Shown in pieces: positions 26,467 to 35,801 of a stretch of 64,000 nt of DNA; the stretch's first letter is position 1; each line of letters begins with the position of its first letter. The DNA is from an uncultured Saprospirales bacterium (GTDB lineage: Bacteria; Bacteroidota; Bacteroidia; Chitinophagales; Saprospiraceae): contig CALMIR010000138.1 in NCBI GenBank assembly GCA_937864265.1, positions 1 through 64,000 on the forward strand, in the 5' to 3' direction. The position numbers and the translations under genes were made by a program. A model generated the notes under the pieces. It saw nothing but the letters and a program-made list of their open reading frames with translations, was not told the DNA's origin and made no database searches.

Positions 26467-28110
26467 ATGAACCTTTCAGCCTTAAAAAGAACGGAGACCA
26501 TTGCTCAGCTTTCCACTACCCCTTTCGATTTAGTGGTGATTGGAGGCGGCATTACAGGGGCAGGCATTGCACTCGATGCTGTCAGCAGGGGCTTGAAGAC
26601 GGCACTGATCGATATGAAAGACTTTGCCTCTGGTACCAGCAGCAAATCCACCAAATTGATACACGGCGGACTTCGATACCTGAAACAACTGGAAATCAGT
26701 TTGGTAAGGGAGGTCGGTAGAGAAAGAGCTATTGTACATCGCTTGGCACCGCACTTGGTCAGCCCCGAAAAAATGCTGTTACCCCTGATCAAAGACGGCA
26801 CTTATGGCGTGTGGAGTACCTCGCTGGGGCTATGGGTTTACGATGCATTGGCTGGTGTTCACGGTGCGGACAAAAGGCAAATCCTCGACAAGGAAGAAAC
26901 CCTAAAAAAAGAACCGCTGCTACAAAGCAGGGCGGACATTTTAACTGGCAGTGGCTTTTATGCCGAATACCGCACAGACGATGCCCGGCTTACCATAGAA
27001 AACATCAAAACGGCGGCACAGCGCGGCGCGATTTGCCTGAACTACATCAAAGCTTCCAATTTTATTTACGAAAATGATGAAATAACTGGCATCCATTGCG
27101 AGGACATCTTTAGCGGCCAGACATTTGCCTTGCGCAGTCGTTTGGTGGTAAACGCCGCAGGCCCCTGGGTGGACGAATTGCGGAGCAAAGACCAAGTTCT
27201 GGAGGGCAAGCGGGTTTTCCATTCCAAAGGCGTACATATTGTCGTACCCCGTTCCAAATTTCCAGTTAGGCAAGCCGTCTATTTTGACGTAGCCGATGGT
27301 CGTATGATTTTTGCCATTCCCCGTCAGCGAGTCACCTACATTGGTACCACCGATACGCCTTATGAAGGCAATTTGAGCCAAATACCCATTTTAAAATCGG
27401 ATGTCCAGTACTTGTTAAATGCCGTCAATGCGATGTTTCCACAATTGGCACTGCAATTGGAAGACGTGGAATCGGCTTGGGCCGGATTGCGGCCACTCAT
27501 TTACGAAAGTGGCAAATCAGCTTCCGAAATGTCCAGAAAAGATGAAATTTTTGAGTCGGATCGTGGCTTGATATCCATCGCCGGGGGCAAACTGACTGGC
27601 TATCGAAAAATGGCGGAGCGTATCTGCACTCGAGCCGTAGAAAAATTGGGAAAAGGTGCTACGCATAGTTCGACGGATCAAATCGAATTGGTAGGCGGCC
27701 CATTTGCCAACGCAAAAGAAGTCAAAGCTTATGTCCTTCAATTGAGCAATCGACTGAACCATTTCAATTTTCCTGAACAGACAGCCGAATACCTGGTCGC
27801 CAACTACGGTCGCCAAAGTGACATCATTTTGGATAAAATGCCCGTATTTCAAACTGATCCGAAAATCGCCCTGGCTCGTGCCGAAGCCTGGTTCTGTATT
27901 CACTATGAACTAGCTACTACGCTATTGGATTTTTTTAATCGCAGAACTGGCCGATTGTTTTTTAATTTGCCGGGCATTCTGGCCGTTCTTCAACCCGTTG
28001 CTGCGGATTTTAAGCAATACCTCGCCTGGGATTCGACCCGCCATCAGCAGGAAATCCGCGATCTGGAAGCATGCATCCGAAATATCAGCCATTTCGAGGA
28101 GGAAGCTTGA
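26467..28110 (+). CDS. glpD: Glycerol-3-phosphate dehydrogenase/oxidase
   Basis: 547 residues. This FAD enzyme oxidises sn-glycerol 3-phosphate to dihydroxyacetone phosphate and passes electrons to quinone at the inner membrane. The FAD-binding N-terminus is DLVVIGGGITGAGIALDA, and the hallmark FASGTSSKSTKLIHGGLRYL follows. Further family blocks are GPWVDELR, FAIPRQRVTYIGTTDT and SIAGGKLTGYRKMAE. No glpF or glpK is nearby, so glycerol phosphate must come from elsewhere. It is followed by an AT hairpin and GH31 70 bp downstream. Confidence 0.93.
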   Translation: MNLSALKRTETIAQLSTTPFDLVVIGGGITGAGIALDAVSRGLKTALIDMKDFASGTSSKSTKLIHGGLRYLKQLEISLVREVGRERAIVHRLAPHLVSPEKMLLPLIKDGTYGVWSTSLGLWVYDALAGVHGADKRQILDKEETLKKEPLLQSRADILTGSGFYAEYRTDDARLTIENIKTAAQRGAICLNYIKASNFIYENDEITGIHCEDIFSGQTFALRSRLVVNAAGPWVDELRSKDQVLEGKRVFHSKGVHIVVPRSKFPVRQAVYFDVADGRMIFAIPRQRVTYIGTTDTPYEGNLSQIPILKSDVQYLLNAVNAMFPQLALQLEDVESAWAGLRPLIYESGKSASEMSRKDEIFESDRGLISIAGGKLTGYRKMAERICTRAVEKLGKGATHSSTDQIELVGGPFANAKEVKAYVLQLSNRLNHFNFPEQTAEYLVANYGRQSDIILDKMPVFQTDPKIALARAEAWFCIHYELATTLLDFFNRRTGRLFFNLPGILAVLQPVAADFKQYLAWDSTRHQQEIRDLEACIRNISHFEEEA

Positions 28111-28118
28111 GTGCAGTT

Positions 28119-28147
28119 TTTTTTTGTTTTTTTTGAAAACAAAAAAA
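28119..28147. terminator. AT-only hairpin after glpD
   Basis: The arms TTTTTTTGTTTT and AAAACAAAAAAA pair perfectly over 12 bp with loop TTTTG, 9 nt after the glpD stop. It contains one G-C pair in the stem, so it is weak; it may reduce rather than stop read-through into GH31. Confidence 0.35.
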
Positions 28148-28180
28148 GGCAAGAAAACTTTAAATGAGTAAAATTTAATA

Positions 28181-30691
28181 ATGGAAAACACAGAAAAGGC
28201 AATCAATAAAACCCGTATTGTCCCCGAATCAGAAAGCCTGACCACGGCCCGTTATCTGGATGTGTATTGGGAAAAAAGCCCTCAAGCACTCATGGATTTT
28301 CAAGACTTAGGAAATGGCAGTTTTCTGCTCCGTGCAAGCAATGGTGTACACCTGCGGATTGAGGTCTGGGAAAACGGCATCATCCGCTTTCGCTACAGCT
28401 CGGATGCTTTTTTTCAAAAAGAATTTGCCTACGCCATTGACCCGGCTTATCAGCGTAAAACGGTACCTGTTACTGCATATACTGATGAATCGATCTTTTC
28501 GCTTCAAACCGCAGCCTTACACCTTAGCATCGACAAAAACAGTTTCAAAATACAGCTTTGGGACGCGAAAAAAAAGCAGTTGCTGCTCGAAGAGGAAGCA
28601 GGCTTTAAGGCCAGGCATTCCATTATGAACGGACTGGAGTGGGTATCCCTTTCCCTAAAGGCTCAGGAAAGCGAATGCTACTACGGTTTGGGCGATAAAA
28701 CCTGCCCCATGAATCTGCGCGGATACCAACTGGAAAACTGGAACACCGATGCTTTTGGATACGAAAAAGACAGCGATCCGCTCTATCGAAGCATTCCTTT
28801 TTACTACGGCTTACACCAAAACCAAGCCTATGGCATTTTTCTGAATAACCCCCACCGTTCGCAATTCGACTTCGACAGCCAGCAAACTGGGGAGCTTTTG
28901 ATCCAGGCTTATGGGGGCGAGATGGACTATTTTTTCCTGTATGGCCCGGAAATGGCTCAAGTCAATCAAGCCTATATCGCCCTTACGGGAAAACCAGAAT
29001 TGCCGCCACTCTGGGCATTGGGTTTTCACCAGTGCCGCTGGAGCTACTACCCCGAAAGCCGGGTCATGGAAATCGCCCAGACCTTCCGGGAATTGGAGAT
29101 ACCCTGCGATGCCATATACTTAGATATTGACTACATGGACGGCTATCGCTGCTTTACCTGGAATCGGGAATACTTCCCCGATCCCACGCGTATGATCCAG
29201 AAACTGGCTCAGCAGGGCTTTCAAACGGTCGTGATGATAGACCCCGGCATACGAGTGGATGAGGAATATGCCGTTTACCAATCTGGTTTGGAAAAGGACG
29301 TTTTTTGCAGAAGGACATCTGGTGAGGTGATGAAAGGCCCGGTTTGGCCGCCGGAATGCGTTTTCCCCGATTACACCCATCCTGCTGTACGAGAATGGTG
29401 GGGCGCGCTTTACCAGGAGTTGTACAACGAACATGGCGTGAGCGGATTTTGGAACGACATGAACGAACCAGCCGTTTTTAAAGTTGCTACTTGTACTTTT
29501 CCCGACCAGGTGCTGCACGATTTTGATGGCCAAGGCGGCGACCACCGCAAAGCCCACAATATATATGGGCAGCAAATGTCCAGAGCCACCTATGATGGTT
29601 TGAAAAAACTCCAGCCCGACAAACGCCCCTTTGTACTCACCAGGGCCTCTTTTAGCGGAGGCCAGCGCTACGCATCGCTCTGGACGGGCGATAATGTGGC
29701 CAGTTGGGATCACCTCCGCTTGGCCAATGTACAGTGCCAGCGCCTGAGTATCTCTGGTTTTTCTTTCGTCGGTTCTGATATTGGCGGCTTTAAGGATCAG
29801 CCCGATGGCGAGCTGTTTGTGCGTTGGTTGCAATTGGCCGCTTTTCACCCTTTTTTCCGGGTGCATACGATGGGCAACAACATGGACGGTGCAGCAGAAG
29901 CGGATGCTGAAACCATAAAAAAGTCAGAGGCTGAAAACAGACAGGATCAGGAACCCTGGTCGTTTGGAGAGCCTTTTACCAGCCAGGCCAGAAAGGCCAT
30001 TTCGTTTCGTTACCAACTCCTCCCCTATTTATACACCGCTTTTTATCAATACTGTCAATCGGGCAATCCCATCATCAAGAGCCTGGCTTATTACGATCAA
30101 AAGGATAGCGAATGCCTGCTGCGCGAAAATGAATTCATTTTTGGCGATCAGTTACTGGTCGTTCCTGTGTTGGAGGCTGGTGCAGAGCAGGTTTCCTGCT
30201 ACTTGCCAAAAGGCGAATGGGTGGATTATGAGAGTGGCCAAATATTGAAAGGTCAACAGGAAATCAGCCACAATACTTCCGATGAACACCTGCCTATTTT
30301 TGCAAAGGCAGGAGCCGTAGTTCCCAATTATCCGGTGCAGCAGTACATGGGGCAAAAATCTTTGGATCAAATAGATTTGCGGATTTATTTCGGAAGCGCG
30401 AAAAGCCCCTTTTATGAAGACGCGGGCGATGCCTATGATTACTTAAAGGAGGATGGCTACTGCCTGCGCCATTTTGAAACTTTATCTACACCACAATCAT
30501 TGACCATTCATCAAACGATAGAGGGCAACCCGGGCATTGTTCCCCACAGCCATTTTCAAGTGCAGTTTTATGGACTGCCTTTCGAGGCCAAGTCCCTGCT
30601 TTGCGATCAAGTCGCTATTCCCTTGATAAAAACAGCGTATGGATATAATGCGGTGGTACGGGCTGATTTTGATAAATTGGAATTGCTGTAA
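28181..30691 (+). CDS. GH31 alpha-glucosidase
   Basis: 836 residues without a signal peptide, so probably cytoplasmic. GH31 retaining enzymes release alpha-linked sugars, most often glucose. An N-terminal beta-sandwich (about 40-270) leads to the barrel with GFHQCRWSYYPE and AIYLDIDYMDGYRCFTW. The nucleophile is Asp426 in WNDMNEP and the probable acid/base is Asp504 in WTGDN. VGSDIGGF and RVHTMGNN follow. A C-terminal beta-domain ends the protein. The motif set fits alpha-glucosidase better than xylosidase or sulfoquinovosidase. It sits between glpD and susC. Confidence 0.92.
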   Translation: MENTEKAINKTRIVPESESLTTARYLDVYWEKSPQALMDFQDLGNGSFLLRASNGVHLRIEVWENGIIRFRYSSDAFFQKEFAYAIDPAYQRKTVPVTAYTDESIFSLQTAALHLSIDKNSFKIQLWDAKKKQLLLEEEAGFKARHSIMNGLEWVSLSLKAQESECYYGLGDKTCPMNLRGYQLENWNTDAFGYEKDSDPLYRSIPFYYGLHQNQAYGIFLNNPHRSQFDFDSQQTGELLIQAYGGEMDYFFLYGPEMAQVNQAYIALTGKPELPPLWALGFHQCRWSYYPESRVMEIAQTFRELEIPCDAIYLDIDYMDGYRCFTWNREYFPDPTRMIQKLAQQGFQTVVMIDPGIRVDEEYAVYQSGLEKDVFCRRTSGEVMKGPVWPPECVFPDYTHPAVREWWGALYQELYNEHGVSGFWNDMNEPAVFKVATCTFPDQVLHDFDGQGGDHRKAHNIYGQQMSRATYDGLKKLQPDKRPFVLTRASFSGGQRYASLWTGDNVASWDHLRLANVQCQRLSISGFSFVGSDIGGFKDQPDGELFVRWLQLAAFHPFFRVHTMGNNMDGAAEADAETIKKSEAENRQDQEPWSFGEPFTSQARKAISFRYQLLPYLYTAFYQYCQSGNPIIKSLAYYDQKDSECLLRENEFIFGDQLLVVPVLEAGAEQVSCYLPKGEWVDYESGQILKGQQEISHNTSDEHLPIFAKAGAVVPNYPVQQYMGQKSLDQIDLRIYFGSAKSPFYEDAGDAYDYLKEDGYCLRHFETLSTPQSLTIHQTIEGNPGIVPHSHFQVQFYGLPFEAKSLLCDQVAIPLIKTAYGYNAVVRADFDKLELL

Positions 30692-31094
30692 TAACCCTGG
30701 TTTTATCCACTGCACCTGTCATCAAAATTGTCGAAAGCCAAACTTTAGCCCATTTGAGCCAAAATTGGTCAAAGTATATTGTCTTTTTATAAACAGTGAC
30801 AAAAATTATTTGGAAATTCACTACAGTATTCCGAACTTCGATTCGTATTTCAATTGACTTTTAGTTCTGTTTACAAGAACTAATCTGAATACCATACATC
30901 ATCAAACTGAACCCTTTAAAAATCAATAGCTTAAGCGATAATTAAAATCCGCCGAATTAGTGTGTTTTAAACACTAAAACAACTTACCCAATTGGCGAAC
31001 AAACAAAAAACAGCCTATATCGTCCGCCTTAAAACAAGTTTTTTGTGCGACTGAATTTTTTTCAGCATAATTTAAAATTAAATCAAATCCGTGT
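30692..31094 (+). promoter_or_regulatory. AT-rich leader region before susC
   Basis: A 403-bp gap without a gene. It holds a perfect 7-bp hairpin TTAGTGT / ACACTAA (30957-30977) and a CTGAA...TTCAG stem near 31051. I found no exact TTTG/TAnnTTTG pair. The length suggests a separate promoter and a long 5' leader for the susCDE genes. Confidence 0.4.
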
Positions 31095-34000
31095 ATGAAA
31101 AACATGCTACGTTTACTTGTGTGCCTGATGGGTCTGGCCATGACCCAGGGCTTATATGCACAGGGTACTGTAACAGGCAGTGTAAAAGACAAGAACGGGG
31201 AGCCGCTCATAGGAGCTACCATTCTTTTGTCGGGCACCAGCAAAGGAACAGCTACCGATTTTGATGGCAACTACGCCCTAGATGGAATTGATGTGGGAAG
31301 CCACCAGGTGATCGCTTCTTACACTGGCTATCAGGATCAGATCGAAACGGTTGTAGTGGAAAATGGCAAGACGACAACTTTGAATTTTTCTCTGGGAGAA
31401 GATGTGGAAATTTTGGAAGAGGTTGTGGTGATTGGCTATGGTACGGTGAAGAAAAGTGATGCGACAGGTGTTGTCACATCAGTAACCGACGAAAAATTCA
31501 ACAAAGGTGCTATTGTCTCTCCTGATTTATTGCTTTCAGGCAAAGTTGCCGGTGTACAAATCACGCCCAATAGTGGTGAACCTGGCGGGAAATCTAAAAT
31601 TCGCATCCGGGGCGGTACTTCTATCAATGCCAGTAATGAACCACTTTATGTCATTGATGGTGTGCCAATTGAAAACGTGGCTCACGATCCAGGAGGTTTT
31701 TCCGGTGGACGGAATCCGCTCAACTTTCTCAACCCAAGCGACATCGAGACTTTTACTGTGTTGAAAGATGCTTCTGCAACTGCCATCTACGGTTCTCGTG
31801 CCGCGAATGGCGTTATTTTGATTACTACAAAAAAAGGAGTAGCTGGCAGCCGGCCTACACTTACGTATGATGGCTACTATACTACTTCAAGTATTGTTGG
31901 TGAACCCGCGATACTAGATGCTGAAGCCTTTAGAAATGTAGTCACGTTCAAAGCTCCCGACCGATTGGAAGAATTGGGTAATACCTCTACCAACTGGTTC
32001 GATGAAATGCTACAAACTGCTACTGGGCAAAACCACAATTTAACTTTTACAGGCGGTGGACAAAATATCGGTTACCGTCTTTCAGCAGGTTATCAGCAAT
32101 TAGACGGTATTGTGCGCTCTTCCTCCACCGAACGCACCAACTTTTCTATGAATATCAATAACAATTTGCTGGATGATAAATTAATCATCAATACTAATTT
32201 CAAAGGATCTTTCACTAAAGATCAATTTGACCCGGGACAAGTTGGTGCAGCATGGAGCTTTGACCCTACCCAATCCATTCTCGATCCAGATAACACCGCA
32301 TTTGGCGGTTATTTTGAATACGGCAATCCAAATGCTCCCCGAAATCCAGTAGCAGCAATAGAACAAGTTTTGGACGAGGGTAGGTATTTCAGGGGAATTG
32401 GCAACATGCAATTGGAATACAAATTGGATGGCCTTATTGAGGGATTAAGCGCCAAAGCCAATATCGGATTCGATATAACGAATGGACAGAGAAGTCGATT
32501 TTTGCCAACTACCTATTTGAATGAACAAGTTTCTAACAGGAATGGGGAAATCAGGATTGAGAATTTGATCCAAAACAGTAACCTATTGGAAACCTGGCTT
32601 AACTACAAAAAAGACATTGGAGAAGCACATCGCGTAGATATTACGGCTGGTTATTCTTACCAAAATGACCGCCGTGAATATCCATCTTTAGTGGCTTTTG
32701 ACCTTGAAACAGATGTCTTTGGTGTTAATAGTACCCGACCAGCCACAGAGTTCGAGGCCAGCAATACGGTTGTCCCAGGTCGTTTGATCTCTTTCTTTGG
32801 AAGACTTAACTATTCATTTGACGACCGTTATTTGATAACGGCAACTTTTCGTCGCGATGGTTCAACCCGCTTTGGTCCTAGCAATCGTTGGGGTAATTTC
32901 CCATCCGTTGCTTTGGCTTGGCGCATTCTGGAAGAAGGATTTGCATCTGGTTTAAACAACGTATTTTCTGATCTTAAACTCAGATTGGGTTATGGTGTGA
33001 ACGGTAACCAAAGTATTGGAGAGTTTTTATATTTACCCCTTTATCAATTTAGTGATTTTCGTGCCAGGTATCAGTTTGGTTACGGTGCAGATGGTGAACC
33101 AATATACATCACTACTGCTCGTCCAAACGCCTATGATGCAGCCTTGAAATGGGAAGAAACTACTTCCTACAATATAGGTTTAGATTTTGGCTTTTCCAAT
33201 GGCCGTATCAACGGTTCTTTGGAATACTACCTCAAGCGTACAGATGATTTGCTTTTCACAGTAAACGTACCTGCCGGTACTAACTTGTCTGACCGAGTAT
33301 TGACCAATATCGGGGAAATCGAAAACAGTGGTATTGAGCTTCAATTAGCTGCTACACTGGTCGATACTAGAAACTTCAATTGGGATATCAACTTCAATGC
33401 CGCACTCAATGATAATGAGGTAATTGCTATTGATCGCATCAGCGAACAAGGGATTTTGACTGGTGGAATTTCTGGCGGTGTAGGTAATAACGTTCAAATC
33501 CATCAAGTAGGCTCTCCAGTCAGTTCATTTTTTCTGTTCAAGCACATACTAGATGAAAATGGATTGCCTCGACGTGACGATATTGATTACAATGAAAATG
33601 GCACAACTGCTATCAATGGTGATTTATCTGATATTTATGAGGACGTCAATGGTGATGGTAGCGTTGATGATTTAGATAAGCGGGTGGTCGAGCAACCAGC
33701 ACCCAAATATCTTTTCGGTTTGACGACAAGCTTCAGGATCAGTAACTTTGATGTATCAGCTACACTTAGAAGTAACTTGGGGCACTATATTTACAACAAC
33801 AACGCTTCCTTACGCGGATATTTTGATCGAATTGACGAGAGCGGTGTTAGTTTGAATAACTTACATACCTCTGTCCTAGAAACTAATTTCACACGGCCAC
33901 AGTACTTTTCCGATTATTATTTGGAAGACGCCTCTTTCTTGCGTCTGGACAATATTTCCATCGGTTATACGATTCGACCTGCAAATACATTTACTAGTAT

Positions 34001-34139
34001 CCGCTTGTATGCTACTGGCCAGAATTTGTTGACTTTGACCAATTATACCGGACTAGATCCAGAAGTGGATAATGGCATTGACAATAATCCTTATCCACGT
34101 GCCAGAGGGTTTATTTTTGGTGTTAGTATTGGACTATAA
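31095..34139 (+). CDS. SusC/RagA-type TonB-dependent receptor
   Basis: 1014 residues. An outer-membrane beta-barrel importer driven by TonB, paired with the next gene's lipoprotein. A signal peptide ends at LYAQ. A carboxypeptidase-regulatory-like domain follows (VTGSVKDKNGEPLIGATILL ... TDFDGNYAL). A TonB box-like EEVVVIGYGTVKKSD leads to the plug (LLSGKVAGVQI ... NASNEPLYVIDGVP ... DASATAIYGSRAANGVILIT). The barrel ends with RARGFIFGVSIGL. It is the first of susC-susD-susE, 29 nt before the likely susD start. Confidence 0.95.
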   Translation: MKNMLRLLVCLMGLAMTQGLYAQGTVTGSVKDKNGEPLIGATILLSGTSKGTATDFDGNYALDGIDVGSHQVIASYTGYQDQIETVVVENGKTTTLNFSLGEDVEILEEVVVIGYGTVKKSDATGVVTSVTDEKFNKGAIVSPDLLLSGKVAGVQITPNSGEPGGKSKIRIRGGTSINASNEPLYVIDGVPIENVAHDPGGFSGGRNPLNFLNPSDIETFTVLKDASATAIYGSRAANGVILITTKKGVAGSRPTLTYDGYYTTSSIVGEPAILDAEAFRNVVTFKAPDRLEELGNTSTNWFDEMLQTATGQNHNLTFTGGGQNIGYRLSAGYQQLDGIVRSSSTERTNFSMNINNNLLDDKLIINTNFKGSFTKDQFDPGQVGAAWSFDPTQSILDPDNTAFGGYFEYGNPNAPRNPVAAIEQVLDEGRYFRGIGNMQLEYKLDGLIEGLSAKANIGFDITNGQRSRFLPTTYLNEQVSNRNGEIRIENLIQNSNLLETWLNYKKDIGEAHRVDITAGYSYQNDRREYPSLVAFDLETDVFGVNSTRPATEFEASNTVVPGRLISFFGRLNYSFDDRYLITATFRRDGSTRFGPSNRWGNFPSVALAWRILEEGFASGLNNVFSDLKLRLGYGVNGNQSIGEFLYLPLYQFSDFRARYQFGYGADGEPIYITTARPNAYDAALKWEETTSYNIGLDFGFSNGRINGSLEYYLKRTDDLLFTVNVPAGTNLSDRVLTNIGEIENSGIELQLAATLVDTRNFNWDINFNAALNDNEVIAIDRISEQGILTGGISGGVGNNVQIHQVGSPVSSFFLFKHILDENGLPRRDDIDYNENGTTAINGDLSDIYEDVNGDGSVDDLDKRVVEQPAPKYLFGLTTSFRISNFDVSATLRSNLGHYIYNNNASLRGYFDRIDESGVSLNNLHTSVLETNFTRPQYFSDYYLEDASFLRLDNISIGYTIRPANTFTSIRLYATGQNLLTLTNYTGLDPEVDNGIDNNPYPRARGFIFGVSIGL

Positions 34140-34168
34140 TCTATTTAATAATGATGAATTCTTTTCAC

Positions 34169-35782
34169 ATGAAAAAGCATATCACCAACCTAACTTTAAT
34201 AGCAGCATTGTTCGCAGCATCAGCCTGCACGGATCTGGAATTAACTCCACCAGATAAAGCGGTGCCTGATGTTTTTTTCCAGGATGAAGAATCCTATGTA
34301 TCATTTATTGCAAGGGTATATTCCGGCCTGGCGGTCACTGGTCAAAGCGGACCTGCAGGTTCAGCGGATATTTCAAGCCTTGATGAAGGTTTTTCTAACT
34401 ATCTCCGTCAGTATTGGCAATTGCAAGAACTAACAACCGATGAGGCGGTCATTGCATGGGGAGATGAAGGCTTGCCCGAGCTGCATAATCATACCTGGTC
34501 TTCTGCCAATCAGTTTGTACGAGCCATGTATTACCGGATATTTTTCCAAGTTTCTATGGCGAACGAATTCATTCGCGAATCCACTCCGGAAAAATTGGAC
34601 AGCCGAGGTGTTAGCGAGGAAGGAAAAAAGGAGATTGAATACTTCCGGGCAGAAGCTCGATTTTTAAGAGCGCTGAGTTATTGGCACGGAATCGACTTAT
34701 TTGGTAACATTCCTTTTTATACAGAAGAAACTGAAGTTGGCGGCGCTGCTCCTGACCAAGCTGACCGAGCTACCGTTTTCAATTTTATAGAAAGCGAACT
34801 GAATGACATTGAAAGCCAGATTAAGGAACCAGGTACCAATGATTACGGCCGTGCTGACCGTGCTGCCGTTTGGATGCTCCAGGCAAAACTGTATCTAAAT
34901 GCAGAAATTTATACCGGAACTGCGCGATACGCTGATGCTTTAAATGCAGCAAAAAAGGTGATCGATTCCGGGGCGTACAGTATGCAAGATACCTATGCGC
35001 ACTTGTTCAGAACGGACAACAACACCTCCAATGAAATCATATGGGCTATTCCATTTGATGGCCAAAGTACCCAAACATGGGGCGGTATGACCTACTTGGT
35101 TCACGCTCCTGTAGGAGGAAATATGCAGGATAATGTCAATGATGAAACCGGGGAAGATTTTCCCGATGAGGTATCTACGCTTTATGGAATTAATGGAGGC
35201 TGGGCAGGCTTGAGAACAACGAGCGCCCTTGTTGATAAGTTTCCTGCTGGTCAAATTGATGAAAGAGCTATATTCTATACCAATGGCCAGAACAAATCCA
35301 TCGAAAATATTGGTACATTTCAAGATGGATATGGTGTGCTGAAATTTCAAAATGTTTCTTCTACAGGTGCAGCCGGTTCCGATTTAACCCATGCAGATAC
35401 AGATTATCCGATGTTTAGACTTGCTGAGGCGTATCTCATTTATGCAGAAGCAGTTTTGAGAGGCGGTGGTGGTGATCCAAATACTGCACTTGGGTATATC
35501 AACGCGCTGCGCGAACGCGCCTACAACAGTACAGCAGGCAATATCACTGCCGACCAGATGACCTTAGATTTTGTGCTGGATGAGCGGGCTAGAGAATTGT
35601 ATTGGGAAGGCACTCGACGCCAAGACTTGATCCGATACAACCAATTCACAGAAAACGGCATTTGGCCCTGGAAAGGCGGCGTGAAGGAAGGGAAAACTAC
35701 TGAAAAGTTCCGGGAACTTCTACCTATTCCTATTGCAGAAATATTGGCTAATCCAAAATTAAGCCAAAACGATGGTTATTAA
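34169..35782 (+). CDS. SusD/RagB-type glycan-binding lipoprotein
   Basis: About 537 residues. It is the surface lipoprotein that captures glycans and closes as a lid over SusC. The lipobox AASAC places the lipidated Cys at residue 20 from this start. RagB/SusD hallmarks are the TPR-like EFIRES ... YFRAEARFLRALSYWHGIDLFGNIPF segment (read in parts) and the C-terminal DERARELYWEGTRRQDLIRY. The start at 34169 (MKKHITNLTL) gives a normal signal peptide; ATG at 34151 would lengthen it by six residues. Confidence 0.94.
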   Translation: MKKHITNLTLIAALFAASACTDLELTPPDKAVPDVFFQDEESYVSFIARVYSGLAVTGQSGPAGSADISSLDEGFSNYLRQYWQLQELTTDEAVIAWGDEGLPELHNHTWSSANQFVRAMYYRIFFQVSMANEFIRESTPEKLDSRGVSEEGKKEIEYFRAEARFLRALSYWHGIDLFGNIPFYTEETEVGGAAPDQADRATVFNFIESELNDIESQIKEPGTNDYGRADRAAVWMLQAKLYLNAEIYTGTARYADALNAAKKVIDSGAYSMQDTYAHLFRTDNNTSNEIIWAIPFDGQSTQTWGGMTYLVHAPVGGNMQDNVNDETGEDFPDEVSTLYGINGGWAGLRTTSALVDKFPAGQIDERAIFYTNGQNKSIENIGTFQDGYGVLKFQNVSSTGAAGSDLTHADTDYPMFRLAEAYLIYAEAVLRGGGGDPNTALGYINALRERAYNSTAGNITADQMTLDFVLDERARELYWEGTRRQDLIRYNQFTENGIWPWKGGVKEGKTTEKFRELLPIPIAEILANPKLSQNDGY

Positions 35783-35801
35783 TTTAAAAAAATCAAACAT
35801 C

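Noticed and set aside
28181-30691. GH31 as sulfoquinovosidase, with PfkB as sulfofructose kinase
   Set aside because: The motifs around the barrel fit alpha-glucosidases, no sulfofructose-phosphate aldolase or isomerase is present, and the protein is longer than known sulfoquinovosidases.
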